64,000 nt of DNA from Cystobasidium ongulense (lineage: Eukaryota > Basidiomycota > Cystobasidiomycetes > Cystobasidiales > Cystobasidiaceae): NCBI GenBank assembly GCA_022835595.1, contig BQUP01000003.1, forward strand, positions 130,629-194,628. The letters are read 5' to 3'. Position numbers and translations under genes: made by a program. The number at the start of each line of letters is the position of its first letter. Position 1 is the stretch's first letter. A model generated the notes under the pieces. It ran no database searches and was not told where the DNA came from. It saw nothing but the letters and a program-made list of their open reading frames with translations. Of the stretch, positions 34,291-45,391 are shown piece by piece.

Positions 34291-35692
34291 ATGAAAGTGT
34301 CAGGCGCTGTATGCTATCTGACGGGCTGCAACAACCCGGGGGGCATTGGTAGGTGAGGTCCACGCCTCGATCACCTTCTCGAGGTTAATGTGGTCTCTGC
34401 CTGATTCTATTACAGGTTATGCACTCCTGCTGGACCTCCTGACGCACGGTGCAAAAGTATGCGCAGTTGACGTGGCAGTCAACAATATCGAACGCGATTT
34501 GGCCAGACCATGGAAGTGAGTTGCCCTGAGCCGGTATTGGATGAAGGGTCCCGTTGGAGATGTTGCTAATCCGTGTTTTGTGCAATCACATTGCAGAGGC
34601 AGCTTGACGACATTTGCAGCCGATCTATCAGATTGGAAGCGGTACCGCGAGTCTTTTGCCCATTGCGTCGCGATTTTTGGCCGTCTAGACGCCTGCTTCT
34701 TGAACGCCGGATGCTACGAGCCTAAGAGCTATTGGTAAGCTTCTTTATCAGCACATTTTCACTTGGAAGCCAGCTGGATCATGATAGCCTGATGATGGTA
34801 TTGCACTCGCAGGGCGGACGAAGAGGAGGATTCGTACACGACCATGAATATCAACGCAGGTTTAGCTATGAAAGGCACTCGTATAGCTGTAGGTCATGCA
34901 GTCACTGCTACTCCAGCTTAAGCTGAACATTCTCGCCCTCAACAGTGTGACCAGTTCTTGCGCCAAAAATCGCGTGGTCTAGTAGTCGTGACCGGCAGTG
35001 TCGCTGCACAGGTCACCAGCGTTAAAACGTAAGTCTCTTTTGGACAACCATTTCTGACTATAGCTCATCCCAAGATCTTCACAGGCCTGTGTACTGCGCT
35101 AGCAAGTGAGCACCCCAGGCTAGCGGCGGTCCTCTTGATGATGACTGACGAGCTCGTATACTGACAGATGGGCTGTCGAGGTAAGTTCAGCATGACCGGA
35201 GTTCTACAAAGACGTTGACTGTGTATCTTCGATCCTGCAGGGATTCGTACGCTCTTTGGGGTTTTTAGATGAAGAAGCGAACATCCGGGTTGTTGTCCTT
35301 GAACCAGGGGTAATCAAAGTGGGAAAATTTACCACTGATGTGAATTTAGTGGCTAGCTGATAGGCCAAACATGCGCCAGACCACATTCTGGAACCAGATA
35401 GGAATAGATCCAGAGAAGATGCAAGGCCAAGAATGGACACTGATACCTGACATCGTGAAGGCTTGGAACGATATCATAGCCGACGAAAAAGGCATACCAG
35501 GCGGTAAGCCCGAGCAAGAGGAAGTTTCCAATAGCAACTTTTAACGCTTCCATCTATCTAGGTACTGCATACGAGGTTACAGCTCGAGGCATGCGAGTGT
35601 ATCCGTTAGAAGGCCCGCGTACAGTATCGTCGAATGTGGCGAGAGCAGCAGGTGGATCCGATATTGTAAAGCAGATGCGTGCAAAATTGTGA
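34291..35692 (+). CDS. Short-chain dehydrogenase/reductase (SDR-D) with PTS1
   Basis: SDR of roughly 285 residues in about eight exons. The cofactor loop is TGCNNPGGIG, two residues longer than usual. Asp (VCAVDVA) suggests NAD(H). The third strand ends FLNAG. The catalytic Ser is in VVTGSVA, and Tyr and Lys are in YCASK, which is split by introns. LEPG follows the helix. The layout resembles 15-hydroxyprostaglandin dehydrogenase-like SDRs. One intron before DRPNMRQTTFWNQ must be only 31 or 40 nt long, depending on the donor chosen, to keep the frame. The protein ends MRAKL, a clear peroxisomal targeting signal and unusual for this family. It follows the nitronate monooxygenase on the same strand. 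Proposed role: oxidation of a hydroxy-acid or ketone intermediate in the peroxisome. Confidence 0.85.
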
Positions 35693-36053
35693 TGGGATTG
35701 AGATGAATGCTGTAATAGTGTAAGGACGTTAGCTCCATCCAAGCCTTGTTGCCTATGATTCATGCTGGTCACATGCGCAACAACGAGTCTTGAGGCCTCT
35801 CCGGCATGATAACCCAGACTTTTGCCGGCTGACGTGGGTAAAACGCTCTCGTTATTACTGGCCAGCTGTCCTCGGATTGCGGAGTGGGTCTGTGATCCGC
35901 CGCATATGTAAGTGGGGTAGAAACCACAATGCGCTAGACCTAGCGGAGTTCACTATGTCTCGTCCGCTGACACCGTGGGGCGCCCACCGTAGATAAATGA
36001 CACTGTGATAGACAGCTTGGGAAGCTTGTTTCCTAACTCCATACGACTCCATC
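35693..36053. other. Intergenic: promoter of the P450
   Basis: 361 bp without a gene. It contains the palindrome listed at 35879-35900. Confidence 0.5.
35879..35900. promoter_or_regulatory. GCGGA-N12-TCCGC inverted repeat upstream of the P450
   Basis: Perfect inverted arms 154-175 bp before the P450 start codon. It has the same spacer length (12) as the everted copy between SDR-B and BVMO1. Confidence 0.4.
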
Positions 36054-38405
36054 ATGAAGACTGGCATAGCTGGATCATCGCCCCCAATCCAAGTGGATCT
36101 GCCCCGCGCTGCTTGGGTGGCAGCGGCACTTCTTCTTGTCGCGGTTATAGTCCGCCAACTCCTACCTTCGCGACACGGCAAGGCTTTCCTGCGTCTGGAT
36201 GGTCCTGCCAATGCATCTTGGTTGCTCGGTGCGTCGGTCGTCGAGCCTTGCTGGCGTGATTTGTGTGCTGGCGTTTTTACTGAAGAGTTCCGTATTCCCA
36301 TGCAGGCTCGTGGGGTGCGGTACTGGACAATGAAGCTATGAGCTTGACCACCGACTGGACTAAGCAATATGGCGGTGCCTATCGTTTCGGTGGCTTCTTC
36401 AGTGTGAGCTGTCGTGCCGCTCTTCTCGCTCGTTGCGTCCGGACTAACACTTGCTGGTTTCGCAGCAACCACGCTTGTATATTAGCGATGCTGCCGCTCT
36501 CAACCACATTTTCAAGAATCCTTATCGATACCCGAAGCAAGAGGCTACGCGCCAGCGAATCGCTCGTGTACTGGGAAAGGGTCTGGTGTGGGTAGAAGGA
36601 GAGGACCACCGACGCCACAGACGGGTAATGAGCCACGCCTTTATACGCGCACGTATCAGAGACCAATTCTCAGTCTTCCAGAATGTTACGTCCCGTGTAA
36701 GCCAGCATCATGAATAGTCGCACTGCTAATCTGCATAGCTGAAGCTTTGGCTTCACTATGGTATACATTTCGGCTCTATAGCTGCGTCAAGCAATTGATC
36801 GCGATATTCCAAAGAATGCCCCAGCTGGCATCGTCAACTTGAACGATATAATGTCACGAGCTACTATGGATATTATTCTAGAAGCCGCATTGGATCATCC
36901 CTGCAATACTCTGGAACATGGCTCTCTGGAAATTGTGGATATCTACAGGGGCTTTATGGTACGATCTAAATTCCTATTGTAATCCAACTCGCAGCTGACT
37001 TGCCTTCTTTCCAGCTTGCTGTTCATGGAGGTCAATCTGATATATTCAAGGTATGTAACAGCTTACAGATGTGTTGTCCTGCTGCTCGTTGCTAAAGTAT
37101 TCCGTGTACAGGTCGTGAACGAATACACTGCCCGAATGCCAGAATGGGTTCGAAGTCTAATTACGCAGCTACCTACAGCACGCTATACAGACATTAGGCA
37201 CCGAATGAGCGTGACGCAGGCATTCGCAACAAAGATTGTCAACGAGAAGATCACTCAGGTGCAAAAAGATGCTTTGATCTCGAATGACTCGCTCGGGCTG
37301 ATGAGTGAGTATTGAACAACCTGCACCTTTGCACTGGAGCTAAAATCGTTCCTATCATCTAGTCAAGGCCAATATGAATGAGACTGGCAAAGCCAAGTTA
37401 AGCAAAGACGAGATCATCGAACAAGTCAGGTATGCTCAAAATGTACTCCATTTAGGTCCGTCCAAATGCTGATGCTCATCATGTGACAGCACTCTGATTC
37501 AAGCAGGCCGTAAGCTAGCGACATGACGAAGCCAAAGAGGATTAACTAAAATATTACCCACAGATGATACCACTGCCGCAACACTTTCCTGGCTCCTGGA
37601 TGTCCTGTCAGAGCAACAGCACTGGCAAGACAAGCTTCGAGAAGCGGTCGTCGAGTTCTTGGAAGAAAATCCTGATCCAACAATGGAAGATTATGAAGGA
37701 TTCGCTTTATTAAATGCTATTATCAAGGTAGGATATACTTGCAGTCACGACCTGGCCAATTTCCCGCTGATTTGTTGTGGATTCTATAGGAGGGAATGCG
37801 TTATCGAGTTACGGTACCGTATGTCACTCGGGTGGCAGCAGAAGACGATATTATACCTCTATCAAATCCTGTAATCGGTCGCGATGGCAAGCTTATAAAC
37901 GAGGTTTTTGTGCCGAAAGGCACACCGGTAGATGGCGGCTTGGTGAGTCACTCTTCGAGAAAGCACGATCAGACATATGAAAGCATTTGTACTGAGTGCT
38001 ATCGTCTCAGGGCGATTATAACCAATCGAAAACCATATGGGGTCCTAATGCGGAGGAGTTCGATCCCACACGATGGCTCGATCCCAATGGTCCTTTGAAG
38101 ACGAAGGACGTTGCCGACGGTACCTGGGGAGGAGGTCTCATAACTTTTATCACCGGACCAAGAACCTGCTTGGGTTTCAGAGTGGCCGTCTTGGAAATGC
38201 AGATGTTTTTAACAGAGCTCATCGCGTCATACAAGGTCAGTTGTACTAAACCTCATCGTTTCGGACATGACTTATGCAAGGATGTCCCCAGTTCGAAAGG
38301 CAGAAGGAGAACCCTGTTTTCTACAGACCACACGCACCAGTCGTACAGCCAGTGTCCAAAGGGCAGGTGCAGATGCCGTTAATGGTTACTCGTCTTCACC
38401 AATAG
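36054..38405 (+). CDS. Cytochrome P450 monooxygenase
   Basis: Membrane-bound haem-thiolate hydroxylase in about ten exons. The N-terminal anchor is AAWVAAALLLVAVIVRQLL (about residues 19-37), so the enzyme is on the ER. EDHRRHRRVMSHAF is the C-helix region with the haem-propionate contacts. The I-helix oxygen-activation motif AGHDTT is rebuilt across an intron. The K-helix ExxR is EGMR, followed by YRVTVPYVTR. FDPTRWLDPNG is the PERF-like region, and FITGPRTCLG holds the haem Cys ligand. GPNAEEF and these motifs resemble fungal CYP families that hydroxylate hydrophobic xenobiotics. Starts at 36054 and ends LHQ. Proposed role: first hydroxylation of the hydrocarbon or terpenoid substrate. The family number cannot be given without a search. 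Confidence 0.9.
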
Positions 38406-39059
38406 GAAAGGGGACACATTGTCAAGCATAAAAGCTTGCAACATTGTAACTATTTAGCACGCGAAGATGCCAGATGCAATTCGCCCATGCCAATGCGTAA
38501 TGTTGTTGACCGCTTCAAGTGGATTGTCATAGTCACGTGTGCAACAATTTAAACGACACCGCGTTTCATAAAAACATGTCTTCTTTGCTTCAGTTTTCCG
38601 GCACTGCAGCTGCTATTTGGGGAATTGCAATGGCGGTGGTAGCCGTCAAGTGAACGACAGGCATTGTTGCATCCCAGTCCTCAGGTGCTATTGATTCGGC
38701 GAAACTGAAAAAGGAGGCGGTCCATAACTATCAGAGTCGTTTGGCATCGCGTTTGTTTTTAACGTTCATTCATCATCATTCTGCACGATGCGATAAAATG
38801 CCACGCATCACTCATGAGCCGGATTATGCCATTCCAATTTCTAGCCATTGATTAACATGTTAGTCTTCGTTGGCTCGGATCACCTGGCCGATATAGCCGT
38901 TGCGAAGTGAAAGCCGCTGTGCGGATTCTGCACCACTCTCCCCCGCTCGAACTTCCGCTCGAAATGTATGTCGACAAACCGGCTTGCTATACCGGTCAAG
39001 ATGCATCTCTCTACTCCTCTACTCCAGCAACATAGCTGTCTTAGACAAGTCTCGCCAAG
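38406..39059. other. Intergenic: P450 3' end and esterase promoter
   Basis: About 650 bp. Contains the short membrane-like open frame at 38576-38653 and a loose GCGGA-N28-TCCGC pair (38921-38958), 102-139 bp before the esterase start. Otherwise nothing recognised. Confidence 0.4.
38576..38653 (+). CDS. Possible 25-residue hydrophobic micropeptide
   Basis: A short frame with A at -3 of its ATG encodes about 25 residues, mostly hydrophobic (central stretch IWGIAMAVVAV) and ending in Lys before the stop. This looks like a single membrane helix. It lies in the gap between the P450 and the esterase. It may be a real small membrane peptide, an upstream frame of a longer esterase transcript, or chance. 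No homologue is recognised. Confidence 0.15.
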   Translation: MSSLLQFSGTAAAIWGIAMAVVAVK

Positions 39060-40307
39060 ATGCCCGCAGTAGACCTTCAACATATTGATGCCGAGCTGCG
39101 AGAACAGTATGCCAACTTTACGGACAAATTTGTGGTTACCGAGGAGAGCCTTGCAGGACTTCGTTCAGGCGGTGGAATGTCGTGAGTATGATACTGCAAT
39201 CCCAATGCACCCAGACCACAACTATTCTAACTTCGCGTCATTTGGTACGCTACAACTGCAGCAAACCACCACCACTGCCAGAAGACATGGAGGTGGTCGA
39301 AGTAGACGAAGACAATGTCAAGGGTCTCATCTATCGCCCTAAAAACGCTGCAAAGCGTCGGCGCGTCGGCGTCGTCTGGTATCATGGCGGAGGTTTCATC
39401 TTCGGTCGACCCGGCATCCATCAACTCCTTTACATTCGCATCGTTTCAGCTCTAGGCGTCACGGTGTTTGCCCCTCAATATAGACTCGCACCCGAGCATC
39501 CGTTCCCTGCAGGTAGGCCGCAAGTTCCCACGAAAACACGCAAAAGTAAAAAATCAAAGTTAATGCTGCCATGCCTTGCTAGCTCATAACGATGCCTTCG
39601 ATGCTTGGTGCTGGTTTGCCAAAAACGCTAGCAGCAGGTATGGCCTGGATACAGCCAAAACTGCTTTAGGTGGTACAAGCGCCGGTATGTGAAGCCATAT
39701 CACAACATATGGTCTAGAAGTTAACTTTTCGCCTATCTGGACAGGTGGAGGCCTTGCCTTCAGCGTAGCTTTGCGCATCAGGGATGAAGGCATTCCACCT
39801 GCTTCCTGCCTTGTGGCCAATATTCCGTTCTTCTCCGGCACGTATGGTGAATCTTTGAAGAAGCCTGATCTCGAGAAGTGTTGGTAAGCCCCTTCGACTG
39901 ACTACAGCGACCTTGCACAATCAAAGTCCGTTCTACCAAATGCTGAGACTGCAGTCATTATTTTTAGGGGCAGCCACAATTGCAGCATGGCCTTGAAATG
40001 GTATACTCCACCTGGAACCGAAGATCCCAAAAAGTACGCCTGGGTCTTGGAGAATCGATCTTTTGCCAACCTGCCTCCAGCCTCTATCACAGCGGCCGAA
40101 CTGGACACGCTCCGAGATGGTGCAATTGCAGTTGCGACCAGGTTAATGACCGAGAGTGGAAATGGATGCGAGCTTCATGTCTGGAGAGGCGCTTTCCATG
40201 GCAGTGTTTCGCTCAACCCTAATGCTGTCGTTTCCAAAGCTCAAGATGATGAGATGATTAGCTTTATCGAGAGAAATGCTCTCGCCAAAGAAAGGCTACC
40301 CAATTAG
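39060..40307 (+). CDS. HSL/GDXG-family alpha/beta hydrolase (candidate lactone esterase)
   Basis: Serine esterase of the hormone-sensitive-lipase family in about five exons. VGVVWYHGGGFIFG supplies the oxyanion HGGG. FAPQYRLAPEHPFPA is the conserved strand after it. GGTSAGGGLA is the nucleophile elbow with Ser, split by an intron. The Asp is in LDTLRD and the His in WRGAFHGS. There is no signal peptide and no PTS1 (ends LPN), so it is probably cytosolic. Bacterial lactone hydrolases of monoterpene degradation (MlhB type) belong to this same GDXG family and work directly after a BVMO, which makes lactone opening a reasonable guess here. The start follows a pyrimidine-rich leader, and the first exon is short. 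It closes the cluster and is convergent with MAF1. Confidence 0.9.
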
Positions 40308-40555
40308 GTTGGCAATCGCTGTATATGGACCAACCTCGGTTTAGTGACAGTGTATGTACGAGTAGACTATTCACAGCGTACTTTGTTATGTGAGCTATCC
40401 GAAAGTTCTCTCTTCGACCTGTGCAGAGGGGTTTCGATGATCACTGCAGCGAACCAACTACTTTATACATTATTCACGACCAACGAATATCGATACCCAT
40501 ATTTACTAAAGCACACTTAAGCTAGTTTGCGGAAACGACTTGGGGTTAACGTGTA

Positions 40556-42984
40556 TTACTTTTTCCTTGCAGTTTTCCTTGAGCGCGTAGTGGCACCCGA
40601 AGAAGATTGCCTGGCTCTTCTATCTCCTCTGGTTGGCGCGTTGTTGCCTTCACTGCCACGAGACGGTCCCGGGGCGGATGATTGTACAGGTGTCCCATCC
40701 CGCGATACTGCCGCCGAGTCTCGGATGACAGGTGGTTGCGGGTCGTCTCCTCCCCCTGAGCGACGTGGACTCGATAAAGAAGGTGTACCAGGCGCTGCCG
40801 AAGGTCTATTATGCGCTCTAGGAAAAGGCGAAGAGGGTTTAAAGACGGAAGCTGCATTTGCTATTGGAGGTTGCGATGAAAATGAAGTGTTAAGAGTTAC
40901 TGCATCTGCACTTGCACGAAGTACATTCGTGAGATTCGAGCTTGCGTTCTTTACGTTCCCACTATAGCTGAGCCTACTTTGACCAGGTCCATTTGCATTG
41001 CTCCCACCAGAGAGAGGCATAGTTGGAGGTAGAGCTAAATTAGACCCCGCTCTAGGCCTGTTCAGATTGATGGTTACTCTCCCATCTCTCCCAGTCTTGG
41101 CACCCATCGAAGCATTCAGTTGCCTTCTGTAGGCATGTAGAGGATTACCAGCACTTCTAGCAAGTAAAGCATTACTTGGACTAAATTGGTTTCCGATTTT
41201 CCTGCCCCAAACAGACACAAAGAGAATGCGTTTCATTTTACGATTGTAAAAGAAATAATTCGACGACCAGAGGAGACCTCCATTGTCAGTATCATCGTCA
41301 TCATTGTCTTCGTCTTCGTCTGTTCCGTCGTTCGATGACATTCCTTCATGGAGTGGAGAGCGGCGAGAGGATAGACTGTGCTGTCGGGTTGAATATGTTT
41401 GATGTTGATTGTACGTCTGTTCGTCCAGGGATCCATATTGAAAAGGTCCTCCTCGGTGTTGATTATCTCCAAATATAGAAGAACCGGGTATTATCGTCGT
41501 TCTAGAGGAAGAGGCGGAAGGAGCATTGCCACGAACGCTGCTACCCGCCTTGGACGACCGAGATGGTCGTTTAGCACTACCAGGATTCGCACCACCTGCA
41601 TTTGATCTCTTCTTCTGCGCTGACTTCTTTCCCTGCGATTGAGACGCGGGAGACTGCCCTGCCAGTGGTGAAGCTTGTATTTCTGGAAAAGCGTTGCTTT
41701 GTTGCGATTCTAGGCCAGCAGAAGGAGTTCCTGGGACGCTCGTAGCAGGTGTGCTTTCGACACCTTCCATTTCCCAGCTCGGCCTTCCACCATCCATACT
41801 TGTCATGCCAGCCGGTTTGTAGTAATCATCATCCTCTAGGTCCATATCCAATCCATCACTTTGTCTTTCATATTCTTCATTATCATCATCTTCATCTTCG
41901 TCTACGTCCTCCTCTTCCTCATCTTCCGACTGATAAGCGTGAGGATCAGAGTCCAAATCCGGAGTATAGGAATAGACGTCGCATTCCGATAGGTCGATTA
42001 TTGGATCCAGCACTTGACGAAGTAGAGGATGAGTTGGAACTTCATAAGTTCCGTCTAGCTCGTTGCGCAATTTAGCGATGAGCGTAGTATGTGATATAGG
42101 AACTTGTTTCTTCTTGCTTGATGATGACGAAGTGGAATGATGAGTAGTCGTAGAAGAGACTTTCGGTTTCGCGCGGGGCTGATGTTCAGATGCTTTCTTT
42201 GCTGCTGCTGTACTCCGCTTGCTGGAGTCGATTGCAGTTTGACTGCTATCGTGACTCTCTTTATCGTTGGAGACGCCTTCTTGAGTTGTGGTGTTCTCAT
42301 CTATATGTGATTTGCTGCCGTTACTGCTGATGCTGCCAGCCTTGGCCTGCTGCCCTTTCGTCTGGTTCTTGCCCTGTTTCGTTGAACCTGCTTTTCTCAT
42401 TGAAGAGTGAGCAGCGGGAGCAGAGGAAGAGTATGTCTTCTGGAAAGAGTCTGAAGTGGACGGTATGGCCATTCCGAGGTTTAGAGGCATTGCAGGTGGG
42501 CCATCCTGACCGTTTGAAGACCTTAGATGTGTCAGGGCACTTGTGAGGCTGGCCAGGACAATCCTAGGCGAATCTTCTCTAACGAATTCCTCTGCAGAAA
42601 GCGTAGAAAAGTCGTGATCTGGAAAGGCAATGTTCAAAGTTGCAATCAACAGCCACAATGTCTTTCTGGAATCCTTCCTGTCCAATGGCCCGAAAGCGGA
42701 TGATACTAGATCTGAATGATGTTCTGGTGGTGAGATGGATGTGGACAGCGACAAGTTGTCCAGTAGGTCATGTTCGATGGTTTTGAAAAGCTTGCGCTCT
42801 CTTGCTATCGGTTTGCAGGAATAAGCTTCGATGCGGGTAGAGACGCGTAATGAGGGGCTCGAGAACGAGAGAGCCTTCGAGAGGAGGTCTAGCTCTGGAT
42901 AGCCGTCGAGGTCTGTGGGTAGGCAGACGAGTTGTCAGTACGATGTTCCATCCAGTGGTGCGGGCTTCCACACTCACACTTCAT
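40556..42984 (-). CDS. MAF1: MAF1, negative regulator of RNA polymerase III
   Basis: Two exons: a seven-nucleotide first exon (42984-42978, M-K and one base) and 42912-40556, giving 787 aa. The N-terminal box reads MKYLDGYPELD and continues STRIEAYSCKPIARERKLFK, the A box of MAF1. LWLLIATLNIAFPDHDFS and CDVYSYTPDLDSDP follow. The C box is LLWSSNYFFYNRKMKRILF. These are separated by long Ser/Lys-rich and acidic inserts, and a Ser/Pro-rich tail of about 180 residues follows. The protein is about twice the length of budding-yeast Maf1. MAF1 shuttles to the nucleus under stress and blocks Pol III; phosphorylation within the linker controls it in yeast. Housekeeping gene at the right border of the cluster. 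Confidence 0.95.
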
Positions 42985-43795
42985 GGTGGCCGACTTGCAG
43001 ACGCAATGATTGCCTGCTTGCTTCGAGGGGAATTAGGGGGAGAACCCGCACGACAGAGCGGGGGTGGCAGCTATCTGATAAGCTTGTTGGGTGACGATAG
43101 TGTGGAATGCGGACAAGTCTAGCACCGCAGGGCCAGTCTATACGATAGACAAGGGCCTGTAGGGTAAGACTGAGATGTGTTGCTTTGCAATTGAGTGGAT
43201 TCGATCCGACGGGTACGAGTACGCGGGACCTGGAAGCGTGCAAGTGGAGCTGGAGTGGTCAATGCAAGTAGGGGACACGAGGGATGGGAGCAGGCACTGT
43301 CAGCTCTGTCTGTCTGTCTTTCCAGTCAACGTACACATCACCACGTGTCGGACGTGCCTACCAACGTGCAGCGGTGACGCCGAGACCTGGAAGCCGCACT
43401 CACCTGGCCTGGCTGCTCAACAGCGAGTGATCATGGCACTGTGTGCAGAGCGGTGCGGTGGATCTGGGATGAGACAGAGTCGCAGATGGTCCAAGCTCCT
43501 TCGAGATTGTCACGTCCATTGCTGCCTTGAACGCGGCAAGCGGCTGATCGAGAAAGATACTGGATATTTCGATCACATCGAGGCGAAGCGCGAGTGGGCA
43601 GTCACCAGGGAAAGGCCGGAAGAGGCCGGAGAGAGGCACCGGCAGAGGCCGGAGGGGATCGGAGCAGCCGACTTGCAGCCCAGTTGCATTGGAGAGGGAA
43701 AGACGGAGCAGATGGGATAACTTATCGTCGCGATCCACGACCTGCACCACCTGAAGGCCGACATACCATCACCTCACCTCGACAGCAGCAGCACC
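42985..43795. promoter_or_regulatory. Divergent promoter between MAF1 and SDH3
   Basis: About 810 bp, GC-rich near both ends, with no supported gene. Open frames here on both strands have no family motif. Confidence 0.5.
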
Positions 43796-44862
43796 ATGCA
43801 GGCGACGCGAACACTCCAGCAACGCGCATTCACCCAGCTGGCGAGGAGTGAGTCGCAGCCAGCAGCAGCCAGCCAGCTCTTTGCAGCACCTTCGATTGGG
43901 TGGTGGGGATGGATGGGCGAGCTCGAGCTGAGAGTAGGACATAGACAAGGGCACTCGAGCTGACATGCGTGACGCTGCTTTCCTGCTGCAGATGCCGCCT
44001 CCAAGAACAGCCTCGTCCTTCGAGGGGCCGCTTCGACCTCGGTAGCCTCAAGGTGAGCACCGATGAACAGTCTCTATCGACCGGACAGAGCCTTGCAGCT
44101 AATTCAGCAAGGCATCTTCTCGCAGATCCCTCACCACCCAGATCCTCAATGACAAGCAAGAGCTCGACCTACTCAACGCTCAGCGCAGACTACGCCCTTC
44201 AAGCCCTCATTTCACAATCTACGAGCCTCAGCTATCGTGGCTTACTTCCATTGCCAACCGTGCAACCGGTACAGGCCTCTCTGTTGGTGCGTGTGCTCGT
44301 GTTCTTTGATTCCCTCCAGGGCACCGCTGACTGTCTTTCATTGCCTTGCCCTCCTTCTCACTCATTCGGCAATCATTCTTACCCCTTCGGCAACGGGACA
44401 CATAACGAACCGAAACATTCTTGCCTTGCACGATTATCTCATTTGGCGTCTACTGCAATTACGTCGACTACAGGTATCTACGCCCTAGCGATCACATATG
44501 TAGCAGCTCCTCTAGCAGGCCTCCACTTCGACTCATCTTCCATCGTTTCTCTCATTTCATCCCTTCCTCTATGGGCAAAACTATCAGCAAAGACTATTGT
44601 CGGAGCTCCTTTCTGGTTCCATACTTGGAACGGAATGAGACATCTGTCTTGGGATATGGGTTATCGTGAGTCAATCAAGTCTTTTCATTCTCTCTTTTGA
44701 CAGAATGCAAACAAACAGCCTTCGCCGCGTGGTGCGATGTGAAGAGTATATGCTGATACTTTCCACTCTCCAGTCCTTGACCTCAAAACATCATGGACTG
44801 CGGGTTATATTGTCATCGGTATTACCGGTTTATCGACCATTGCTACCACCTTCTTCATCTAA
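43796..44862 (+). CDS. SDH3: Succinate dehydrogenase cytochrome b subunit (complex II)
   Basis: Inner mitochondrial membrane anchor of complex II. The first exon encodes a basic, Ser/Ala-rich presequence (MQATRTLQQRAFTQLAR...). The mature part has SPHFTIYEPQLSWLTSIANR with the ubiquinone-site Ser, then TGLSVG. Three hydrophobic segments follow. HTWNGMRHLSWDMGY carries the haem b His and the family signature. The end is TTFFI. Five exons, all joins in frame. Start at 43796, stop at 44862. It shares a promoter region with MAF1. Confidence 0.94.
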
Positions 44863-45391
44863 GCGGGCTCCCGGTCAGCGAAAGAGTGTTTTGGGCTCGA
44901 AGACTAGCTCAGACACAAGCACGCGACTCTTCGACCTTGTCCGACATGTCTCCTTGTGTTATCGTGTTCCGAACGAAAGCCCTTGCAATTCTATCAGGAA
45001 CCTCTGACCTAAGTAGTCTCTTTCAGCTAGCCTTCTCCCCTCGTATAGACTCCCAGTGTTGAATGTATAGCTGCAGTCTTACCCGTGTCCTTGTATGCAT
45101 TAAAAATGAAGTTGTCGAGGTCATCGTACTGTCACTGTCTGAATGGAGCATGGTAGCTGCAAGCCATGTCTGCCCGGTCAATCACCACGTCTGTGCATAG
45201 CAGAATGGAGGAGCTAGGATGCCCGGTCCAGGCTATACGAACCACTTAATTCGCTAAATCTCTGCAACTCGAGAGGAATGCGGTTCCTACGTTGCTTTCG
45301 CCACCGTCTTGCGCGTCGTCGTCGTCGTTTTCGAGGCTCATCCACTTCATCCTTTTCTCAATCAGCTCCTTCAACGAGCCATACAGCCGAT
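44863..45391. other. Intergenic between SDH3 and the PI31 homologue
   Basis: About 530 bp. The frame of the downstream gene is open from 45278 (an Arg-rich leader), so a slightly earlier start is possible; nothing else is visible. Confidence 0.5.

Noticed and set aside
34950-35350. SDR-D looked like a pseudogene because of an in-frame stop after the LEPG motif
   Set aside because: A short intron (31 or 40 nt) restores the reading frame into DRPNM and the rest of the gene, including a clean AKL end.
38921-38958. Esterase promoter counted as a fourth close GCGGA/TCCGC site
   Set aside because: On recounting, the spacer is 28 bp, so I treat it as a loose pair only.
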